NCBI RefSeq assembly: GCF_000813145.1
Contig: NZ_BAZF01000028.1
Coordinates: 1-39,137 of the forward strand
DNA length: 39,137 nucleotides
Direction of reading: 5' to 3'
Source: Geobacter sp. OR-1
GTDB lineage: Bacteria; Desulfobacterota; Desulfuromonadia; Geobacterales; DSM-12255
Part shown: piece after piece, positions 16,721 to 23,219 of the stretch
Layout of the letters: every line of letters begins with the position of its first letter
Numbering within the stretch: position 1 is the first letter of the stretch
Position numbers and translations under genes: made by a program
Notes under the pieces: generated by a model
The model's database searches: none
What the model was told of the DNA's origin: nothing
What the model saw: the letters and a program-made list of their open reading frames with translations, nothing else

Positions 16721-18820
16721 ATGGCCAAGTACGACACGAGCAAGATCCGTAACCTGGGAATTGTGGCACACGGAGGGGCCGGTAAAACCTCTCTCTCTGA
16801 GGCGATTCTTTTCGATGCCGGAATGATTGATCGCCTCGGGAGAGTTGACGATGGCACCTCCACAATGGACTACGAGCCGGAAGAGATCAAGCGCAAGATA
16901 TCGATCAGCTCATCGCTTGACCACTGCGAGTGGAACGGCCACTCGATTCACCTTGTGGACACCCCCGGTTATGGCGATTTCATTGCCGACAGCCGCGCCT
17001 GCATGCGTACCCTTGATTGTGCTGTCGTCATCCTTTCGGCAATCTCTGGAGTCAAGGTTCAGACCGAGGAGGTCTGGAACTGGGCAAACGAGTTCGAAAT
17101 TCCCCGCATTGCGATTGTTAACAAGATGGACCGGGAACGGGCAAGCTTTCTCAGGGCTATCGACGATATGGAAAAAGCTCTGAAGGCTCGCGGCGTAGCC
17201 ATACAGATGCCCCTGGGAGCCGAGGAAAACTTTGAAGGTGTAATCGACCTCATAAAAATGAAGGCATACAAGTTTGCAAAGGATCAATCAGGCAAGTTTA
17301 CAGAAACGGACATTCCCGCTGATTGCATTGACGAAGCCAACCGTCTGCGTGAACTGATGGTGGAAACAGTTGCAGAGGCTTATGATGCACTGACCGAGAA
17401 GTACCTGGAGGCTGGAGAACTCACCGAAGAGGAGATTCTTGACGGCCTGAGGGTCGGTACGATGCGCAACACCTTTACCGCTGTTCTTTGCGGCTCCGCC
17501 ACCCAGAATATCGGAGTGCCGCAGCTTCTCGACGCAATCTGTGCATATCTCCCCTCGCCACTGGACCGCACCAAGGCCGTAGGGAAAAATCCCAAGACCG
17601 AGGCGGTTGAAGAACGGGCACCGTCAGAGTCGGAGCCGTTCTCGGCATTGGTATTCAAGACCACGTCAGACCCTTATACCGGCAAGATCACGATCTTCAG
17701 GGTCTATTCTGGTGTACTCAACTCCGATTCCACGGTATTCAATTCAACCAAGGGAGTTGAAGAGCGGATCGGGCAGATATACGAACTCGAAGGCAAGAAG
17801 CAGAAGCCCATCAAGCAAGCGGTTGCCGGAGATATCGTGGCAGTGGCAAAGCTGAAAGAGACGATTACGGGCGATACTCTCTGCGATGCAAACAAGCCAA
17901 TCGTGTATGAACCGGCGCCGCTCCTGAAACCCTGTATCTCTTACGCCATTGAGCCCAAGACCAAGGCGGACGAAGACAAGATCCACGGCGCTCTTCACAA
18001 GATGATTGAAGAGGAGCCGATGCTGGAGTCGCATCGCGACACGCAGACCAAAGAGTTCATCATCTCCGGCATGGGCCAGGTTCACCTGGATGTCATCGTA
18101 GAGAAGATGAAACGCAAGTTCAATGTTGAGGTGCTGCTTAAAACTCCCAAAGTCCCTTACCTGGAAACGATACGGGGTAATGCCAGGGTACAGGGCAAAT
18201 ACAAGAAGCAGTCGGGCGGCCGGGGTCAGTACGGCGATTGCTGGATCGAGATGGGGCCTCAGCCAAGGGGCGAAGGGTATCTCTTTGAGGACAAGATCGT
18301 TGGCGGCGTAATTCCCCGCCAGTATATCCCCGCAGTAGATAAGGGGATTCAGGAGGCATGTATTGACGGGTTCCTGGCCGGATTCCCGGTAATTGATTTC
18401 AAGGTGGCTCTGGTAGACGGCTCTTTTCATACTGTTGACTCATCGGAAATGGCGTTCAAGGTCGCCGGCTCAATGGCTTTCAAGAAGGCAATGGAGTTAT
18501 GCAAGCCGGTGATTCTTGAGCCTATTATGAATATGAAAGTGACCGTTCCGGATGAAAACATGGGGGATGTCATCGGCGATATCAACTCCCGCCGTGGCAA
18601 GGTAGTCGGTGTCGAGCCAAAGGCGAACTCCCAGATCATCCGGTGCGTGGTGCCGATGTCGGAAGTGCTTGCCTATTCCAACGACCTCCGTTCCATGACC
18701 AGTGACCGCGGCATGTTTACCATGGAGTTTTCGCATTACGAGGAACTCCCGACGCATCTTTCCCAGAAAGTTATCGCCGAGGCAGAGGCAAACGGGTTCC
18801 ACTCGAAGAAGGCGGATTGA
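16721..18820 (+). CDS. Elongation factor G paralogue (EF-G-like GTPase)
   Basis: 699 residues from ATG 16721, preceded by AAGGAG. It has the complete five-domain EF-G layout. The P-loop is AHGGAGKTS, unlike AHIDAGKTT of canonical EF-G; G3 is DTPGYGDF, with Tyr where canonical factors have the catalytic histidine; G4 is IVNKMD. Domain II has GEPYTGKI-like text (TSDPYTGKITIFRVYSG), domain IV has SGGRGQYGD, and the C-terminal domain has EPIMNMKVTVPDENMGDVIG. These differences mark the EF-G-like second paralogue found in many bacteria, whose role (stress, recycling or specialised translation) is unsettled. It is not beside rpsL/rpsG or tuf, so it is not the housekeeping fusA. Confidence 0.92.
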   Translation: MAKYDTSKIRNLGIVAHGGAGKTSLSEAILFDAGMIDRLGRVDDGTSTMDYEPEEIKRKISISSSLDHCEWNGHSIHLVDTPGYGDFIADSRACMRTLDCAVVILSAISGVKVQTEEVWNWANEFEIPRIAIVNKMDRERASFLRAIDDMEKALKARGVAIQMPLGAEENFEGVIDLIKMKAYKFAKDQSGKFTETDIPADCIDEANRLRELMVETVAEAYDALTEKYLEAGELTEEEILDGLRVGTMRNTFTAVLCGSATQNIGVPQLLDAICAYLPSPLDRTKAVGKNPKTEAVEERAPSESEPFSALVFKTTSDPYTGKITIFRVYSGVLNSDSTVFNSTKGVEERIGQIYELEGKKQKPIKQAVAGDIVAVAKLKETITGDTLCDANKPIVYEPAPLLKPCISYAIEPKTKADEDKIHGALHKMIEEEPMLESHRDTQTKEFIISGMGQVHLDVIVEKMKRKFNVEVLLKTPKVPYLETIRGNARVQGKYKKQSGGRGQYGDCWIEMGPQPRGEGYLFEDKIVGGVIPRQYIPAVDKGIQEACIDGFLAGFPVIDFKVALVDGSFHTVDSSEMAFKVAGSMAFKKAMELCKPVILEPIMNMKVTVPDENMGDVIGDINSRRGKVVGVEPKANSQIIRCVVPMSEVLAYSNDLRSMTSDRGMFTMEFSHYEELPTHLSQKVIAEAEANGFHSKKAD

Positions 18821-18845
18821 TCAATTGGCTGTTGAGGAGGTTTTG

Positions 18846-19826
18846 ATGCGAAAAGTCAATGGCGAACGGAAAGGGGAGAGCGGCGCAAGTCAGAGCCTGC
18901 TCCTCGGTATCCTGGCTGTGCTTGTGGCGCTGTTTGGCTATCTCTATTTTTTCACCGGACTGATCAAGGAACGTGAAGTTCAGCAGAAGCCGGCTCCGTC
19001 CCCAGTCCAGAAGGTTAAACAGCCGATTCCGCCCCGGCCTGCCGGAGGCGAAGCGAAAGTTTCGCCGCCACCGGCTTCGACTCCGTCGGCTCAGAACAAG
19101 CCTCTTCCTGCCGCTGTCCCAGTTGCTCCGGCCAAAGCGGCCCCGGTAACACCGGTTGCGGCTCCGAAACCGCCGGCTCCCCAGGCAAAACCGGTTCCGG
19201 AACAACCGAAGACACCTCCTCAGCTACAGCCACCGGCCAAGGCTGCCACAAAACCTGAAAAGCCGGCAAATGCCCAACCGGTGAAGTCTCAGGGGAAAGC
19301 GCCTTTGCCTGATAAAGCGGCGAAAGCACCTGCTTCAGCCAAGCCTGTCGCAGAAAGAACTGTGTCCGAGAGCAGTTACCGGATAACAACTTCTGGAATT
19401 TTTTCTGCGGATAAGGCGAATGCCGCTTTATCGGAACTGAAGAAGAGTGGCGTAGAACGGGTTGAAAAGAAACAGGTAAAAGAAGAAAAAGCGATGAAAC
19501 GCCTCTTTGCCGGCGAATACGATGACAGTCAGTCGGCATATGCAGAGCTTGAAAAAATCAAGAAATACGCTGACGGTGCATTTTTAGTTCCGGCATCCGG
19601 TAAGTACGAGCTTTACGCGGGATCATACGATCAGGAGAACCGGGCAGAGCGCGAGATAAAGCGGCTCGCCGGCAAGGGGGTGAACGTAACCCTTAAAAAA
19701 GCCAAATTGATGCTGCCGGTAATCCGGATTTCAGGTACAGCAACCGATAAAAAACAGGCAGACTCAATAGTCAAGCGGCTCCGTAAGCTCGGCATTGCAG
19801 CTGAGGCAAAGAAGGTGACCCGATAA
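18846..19826 (+). CDS. Membrane-anchored SPOR-like domain protein
   Basis: 326 residues from ATG 18846 (GAGGAGG upstream). A short basic cytoplasmic N-terminus, one transmembrane helix (about residues 18-40, LLLGILAVLVALFGYLYFFT) and a long Pro/Ala/Lys-rich extended region (about 45-170) lead to a C-terminal tandem of SPOR-like segments. The clearest, YELYAGSYDQENRAEREIKR, follows the SPOR pattern for binding glycan strands lacking stem peptides, usually at division sites. An additional segment (YRITTSGIFSADKANAALSE) looks like a degenerate copy. It probably spans the periplasm and touches peptidoglycan. It is followed with no gap by the HEAT-like gene. Confidence 0.85.
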   Translation: MRKVNGERKGESGASQSLLLGILAVLVALFGYLYFFTGLIKEREVQQKPAPSPVQKVKQPIPPRPAGGEAKVSPPPASTPSAQNKPLPAAVPVAPAKAAPVTPVAAPKPPAPQAKPVPEQPKTPPQLQPPAKAATKPEKPANAQPVKSQGKAPLPDKAAKAPASAKPVAERTVSESSYRITTSGIFSADKANAALSELKKSGVERVEKKQVKEEKAMKRLFAGEYDDSQSAYAELEKIKKYADGAFLVPASGKYELYAGSYDQENRAEREIKRLAGKGVNVTLKKAKLMLPVIRISGTATDKKQADSIVKRLRKLGIAAEAKKVTR

Positions 19827-20708
19827 GTGGGACCTATGCAACTGGATATCTCTATCGAGGCATCACAGTGGATAGCTGAAGGCGCTTCGCACGAATCCCG
19901 GATGCAGGCTGCCCGTGGGGAAATCGCAGTTGAAGCGGGAGATTTGGGGTCTGTGCTGCTGTATCTGAGCCATGACCGTGACCCGGATATTGCAAGTGCC
20001 GCAATCAACAGCATTCGGGGGCTTTCCGGGGAACGGCTCAACCTTGTGCTGGAAGCCCCGGAAACCCATCCGTATCTGCTGGAAATACTTGCCCGGCTTC
20101 ATTTTCATGATGCTGGGACCGCTGAATTGATTGCCTCCCATCCGGCGACCCCGCTTGAGACGCTGGAGTTTTTGTCTCTTCATGGGGTTACAACGGCTAC
20201 GGAATTTTGCGGTGTCTTGAACAGCCTCGACGAAACCCCCGAAGGTGAGCAGCCACCGCCGGATGAAGAGGAGATCGAGGTCGATGAAGAGGAATACAAG
20301 TCCAAGTATCAGTTAGCCCAATCCATGGGGGTGGCGGAAAAGATCAAGATGGCGCTCACCGGGGACAAGGAGTGGCGCGGCCTACTGATCAAGGATTCCA
20401 ACAAACTCGTAAGCGGCGGCGTCATGAAGAATCCGCGCATAACCGATGGCGAGGTTCTGACCATTGCCAAATCTGCCGTTCAGAATGACGAGATAATCCG
20501 CGCTATCTGCGCCAACAAGGAATGGATCAAAAACTATAATATCCGCAAGGCGATGGTGGAAAACAGCAAGACGCCGCTTCCCCATGCCTTGCGCTTCATG
20601 GCGTCACTCAGTGAAAAGGATCTTGCCGGCTTGGCCAAAAGCAAAAACGTTTCTTCGGTGATTGCAACCCAGGCCCGGCGGTTGCTCTTGAACAAGAATA
20701 AGAAATAA
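19827..20708 (+). CDS. HEAT-like helical repeat protein (unknown function)
   Basis: 293 residues. The GTG start at 19827 directly follows the previous stop and has AAGGTGA eight bases upstream; ATG 19836 is an alternative. Residues about 10-135 form helical pairs of HEAT type (SVLLYLSHDRDPDIASAAIN, LEILARLHFHDAGTAELI). An acidic linker (about 145-156, DEEEIEVDEEE) joins a second helical domain with KMALTGDKEWRGLLIKDSNK, MKNPRITDGEVLTIAK and ANKEWIKNYNIRKAM. No signal peptide, so cytoplasmic. I recognise this C-terminal pattern only as a conserved family in delta-proteobacteria. The adjacent MglA-like gene suggests a scaffold or effector partner for that GTPase (inference). Confidence 0.8.
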   Translation: MGPMQLDISIEASQWIAEGASHESRMQAARGEIAVEAGDLGSVLLYLSHDRDPDIASAAINSIRGLSGERLNLVLEAPETHPYLLEILARLHFHDAGTAELIASHPATPLETLEFLSLHGVTTATEFCGVLNSLDETPEGEQPPPDEEEIEVDEEEYKSKYQLAQSMGVAEKIKMALTGDKEWRGLLIKDSNKLVSGGVMKNPRITDGEVLTIAKSAVQNDEIIRAICANKEWIKNYNIRKAMVENSKTPLPHALRFMASLSEKDLAGLAKSKNVSSVIATQARRLLLNKNKK

Positions 20709-20719
20709 GGGAGTTCTAA

Positions 20720-21574
20720 ATGGCACTCGTTAACCATGCCAAACATGAAATCAATGCAAAAATAGTATTCTGCGGACCGGCAGGAGCAGGCAAGGCCACT
20801 CTTTTCAAGGCGATCTGTTCCAGGCTCCCGGCAGAAAACCGCGGTCAGTTGCGAAGCATGTCCATTCAGCAAGACAAGATGCTGTTCTTTGATTTTACCC
20901 ACCCGGAAGGGTCTGATGCTGACAAATATTCCCTAAGGCTCCATGTTTATACCCTAACAGGTGATATAACCCATGGGAATGCCTGGAAAATGGTGTTAAA
21001 GGGAGTTGATGGGGTTGCATTCGTTGCCGATTCCATTGGACTGCGCCAGGATGCAAACCGGCAGACTTTTGAGCAGATGCAGGCAGCCCTGCATGCAAAT
21101 GGTAAAAGATTCGCTGATATCCCTTCAGCGATTGTATGTACCAAACAGGATCTTCCCGAGGCAATACCCGCTGGGGAGTGCGACCTGGGTGGGCCGACCG
21201 GCAGTGTACCTGTTTTTGCGGTTGATTCTTTGACCGGCAGTGCTGTTCTCGATCCTCTCTGCGCTGTGCTTGAGGGAATACTTGCCGAACTGGAAGGGCT
21301 TGAACTATCCCTGCAGCCTGGGGCAAGAACACTGTGCAACCTTTCTTCCGGCAGGGGGGTGAAGCCGCCTGTTGATTTTGCCCCAGGAATTTCTGTACCG
21401 GAACCTTTGCTCGGCAAGGTTGCGGGAGCAGAGGATGACCGGTTGCCAACTATCTCATTTGACGGTCGTCCCGAACTCTCATCCGACGGCACGCTGTCCG
21501 TCGGTATAATGGCCAGTTGCTGTGGAAAGAGTTCTAAATCGACGCTCAAGATATCTCTAACTCATGGGAGCTGA
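20720..21574 (+). CDS. MglA-like small GTPase with degenerate catalytic motifs
   Basis: 284 residues. Residues 1-190 match the Ras-like MglA fold: G1 FCGPAGAGKATLF, a beta-strand pair leading to LHVYTLTGD (G3), LKGVDGVAFVADS and G4 CTKQDLP. Two key residues differ from Myxococcus MglA: the P-loop Ser/Thr that binds magnesium is Ala26 (GKA-T), and the catalytic glutamine of the PGQ motif is Asp (TGD). Thus nucleotide may be bound weakly or not hydrolysed. Residues about 190-284 are an extra tail with no known domain, containing MASCCGKSSK near the end. It lies 11 bases after the HEAT-like gene and overlaps mgtC by 11 bases. Confidence 0.85.
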   Translation: MALVNHAKHEINAKIVFCGPAGAGKATLFKAICSRLPAENRGQLRSMSIQQDKMLFFDFTHPEGSDADKYSLRLHVYTLTGDITHGNAWKMVLKGVDGVAFVADSIGLRQDANRQTFEQMQAALHANGKRFADIPSAIVCTKQDLPEAIPAGECDLGGPTGSVPVFAVDSLTGSAVLDPLCAVLEGILAELEGLELSLQPGARTLCNLSSGRGVKPPVDFAPGISVPEPLLGKVAGAEDDRLPTISFDGRPELSSDGTLSVGIMASCCGKSSKSTLKISLTHGS

Positions 21575-21995
21575 ACTGACCCTTGATATAGCGGTAAAGC
21601 TGGTGCTTGCTTCGATGCTAGGCGGAATAATCGGCCTGGAGCGTGAAGTGCATGGCCGCCCGGCTGGTTTCAGGACCCATCTGTTGGTTTCTCTTGGCTC
21701 ATGTCTGTTTGTCATTACTTCGATATTTTTCTATCAGAAATTCGGGAATTTCACAGGGCAAGGGACTTTGGGCGTTGATCCCGGTCGTGTAGCTGCGCAG
21801 GTTGTTACCGGGATTGGCTTTCTCGGTGCCGGGGCGATCATTCGCGAGAAGGCGTCGATTCGAGGCCTTACCACTGCTGCATGCCTGTGGGTAGCAGCCG
21901 CTGTAGGGGTCGCCGTAGGAGTCGGGATGTATGCCACGTCCATTCTGGTTACCTCTCTGGCAGTGATAAACCTTATTTTTTTGAAAAAACCTTGA
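21564..21995 (+). CDS. MgtC/SapB family membrane protein, N-terminal part (frameshifted gene)
   Basis: 143 residues with the MgtC membrane domain: LGGIIGLEREVHGRPAGFRTH, VTGIGFLGAGAIIRE and SIRGLTTAACLWVAAAVGV, four or five transmembrane helices in all. MgtC proteins usually carry a C-terminal cytoplasmic ACT-like domain and total about 220 residues. Here a TGA at 21993 ends the frame after FLKKP, and the missing domain is encoded immediately downstream in the +1 frame (21985-22248). The start lies inside the MglA-like gene with GGAG-like sequence before it. MgtC relatives modulate F-type ATPase or support growth at low magnesium; the role of this subgroup is not known. Confidence 0.88.
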   Translation: MGAELTLDIAVKLVLASMLGGIIGLEREVHGRPAGFRTHLLVSLGSCLFVITSIFFYQKFGNFTGQGTLGVDPGRVAAQVVTGIGFLGAGAIIREKASIRGLTTAACLWVAAAVGVAVGVGMYATSILVTSLAVINLIFLKKP

Positions 21996-22248
21996 AAACC
22001 GGCTGAAAAAAGATACTTATTTCCGAATCATGGTCTGGACTGAAGACCACGAAGGTCAGATCGACAGAGTGGAACAATTACTGTCCGATTGCCGCATGGA
22101 GATGATCAATGTTGTGATTGAAAAGAATCTTGACCTGAAATCAGTGCTGCTTGAGATTGACGTCAAGAGCCGGTCTCGCGACGAATGCAACCGCCTTGTC
22201 GACCGCTTGTCGTCGATTCATGGGGTATCGAGGATAAGACTTGAATGA
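21985..22248 (+). pseudogene. C-terminal ACT-like part of the MgtC gene, in the +1 frame
   Basis: This frame is open from 21985 and reads KNLENRLKKDTYFRIMVW followed by a small alpha/beta domain (EGQIDRVEQLLSDC ... DVKSRSRDECNRLVDRL ... GVSRIRLE), which continues the MgtC protein naturally. The upstream 0-frame would join if one base were removed in the short window 21984-21995. An ATG at 22030 could start a separate 72-residue protein, but no clear ribosome binding site precedes it. Possible explanations are a real frameshift mutation, an assembly error, a programmed +1 shift at CCT-TGA, or two separately translated halves. Confidence 0.75.
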
Positions 22249-22364
22249 TGCCAATGCCATTGCGGAATACCATCCTGCTTGAACGGGTATGGAATCCGTG
22301 TTAGCATTGCCAGCAATTTTGATTCGGGCAGACCGTTGAATACCTATCAGGAGGATGCAATTCG
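22249..22364 (+). other. Intergenic stretch with an imperfect inverted repeat
   Basis: The 116 bases between mgtC and the kinase gene contain paired segments CAATGC/GCATTG, CGGA/TCCG and ATACC/GGTAT, nested around a loop, and end in a short T-run (CAATTTTG). This could be a weak terminator or a leader structure. No promoter is convincing. Confidence 0.3.
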
Positions 22365-23189
22365 ATGCCTATAATTACAATCTCACGCGAAATGGGCACA
22401 GGCGCCTTGGGCATAGCCAGGGATGTGGCCAAAAAACTGCGATATACGCTGGTGGACGGCGCCAAGATTTCCGAACTGGGCTCTAAATACGGCCTTACTT
22501 CCGATATTCTCGAGAGGGTAGACGAGAAACCGCCGGTATATATTACTGCCGAAGACAGGCATCAGGCTGCATATCTGAATTCGATCGAACTGATCATCCT
22601 TGATCTGGCCCGAAAGGGGAATGTGATCATTTACGGCAGGGGAGGGCAGGATCTTCTCAAAGGGATGGACAACGTACTCCGCATCCGTTTCGTCGCCCCT
22701 TTTGAAGAGCGGGTGGAAATGCTTGCCGAACGCGAGTGGATGGACCCTGATCTTGCCCGGCATCTGATCAGGAAGAGCGATCATCAGCGGGGCGGCTTCA
22801 TCCATTTCTATTTCAACCGGGACTGGCAAGACCCTCTTGGCTATGACCTGATCTATAACACGACGAAACTTACTGCTCCATCCATAGTGGACAGCATCGT
22901 CGCTGCCGCAAAAGATCCCTGTCTGAAAGAAGCTGATCTGACCAGCCGGGATCTAATCGACAATATTATCGTCAACAAGCGGGTTGAGACTGCCCTTCTG
23001 GAATCACAGGAAATCGAGTATCTTCATTTCAACATCGAATCTGACAAAGGTATCGTCACGCTTTCCGGCCATGTGCATTCCGATGGAGAGCGCAAATCCG
23101 CATTGTCGATTATAGCAAAGGTTAAAGGGGTCAAACGGGTTGACGATCAGTTGCAAGTCGCCAATGTGTCGGCAAAAATGAAGGAGTGA
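22365..23189 (+). CDS. Cytidylate kinase-like domain fused to a BON domain
   Basis: 274 residues with AGGAGG upstream. Residues 1-195 match the cytidylate kinase-like family: ITISREMGTGALGIARDVAK (nucleotide-binding start), DGAKISELG, VIIYGRGGQDLL, FVAPFEERVEMLAEREWM and YDLIYNTTKL. Residues about 198-268 form a BON domain (DNIIVNKRVETALLES, GIVTLSGHVHSDGERKSAL, GVKRVDDQLQV), usually found in periplasmic or membrane-associated osmotic-stress proteins. There is no signal peptide, so the BON domain here is cytoplasmic. It is not the housekeeping cmk. Substrate unknown. It ends 30 bases from the convergent putA. Confidence 0.87.
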   Translation: MPIITISREMGTGALGIARDVAKKLRYTLVDGAKISELGSKYGLTSDILERVDEKPPVYITAEDRHQAAYLNSIELIILDLARKGNVIIYGRGGQDLLKGMDNVLRIRFVAPFEERVEMLAEREWMDPDLARHLIRKSDHQRGGFIHFYFNRDWQDPLGYDLIYNTTKLTAPSIVDSIVAAAKDPCLKEADLTSRDLIDNIIVNKRVETALLESQEIEYLHFNIESDKGIVTLSGHVHSDGERKSALSIIAKVKGVKRVDDQLQVANVSAKMKE

Positions 23190-23219
23190 TAAAGTTTATC
23201 GCAAAATCGGATGAACTGT

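Noticed and set aside
17744-18430. A 228-codon minus-strand ORF inside the EF-G paralogue
   Set aside because: Fully antisense to a conserved coding region, with no motif of its own.
21981-21992. A-AAA-AAC as a -1 slippery heptamer in mgtC
   Set aside because: The phase is wrong for the 0 frame (codons AAA AAA CCT), and a -1 shift would not enter the frame of the C-terminal domain; only +1 works.
22249-22285. Possible sigma-54 promoter (TGCCAATGCCATTGCGG) before the kinase-BON gene
   Set aside because: The -24 GG is GC, so the invariant base pair is missing.
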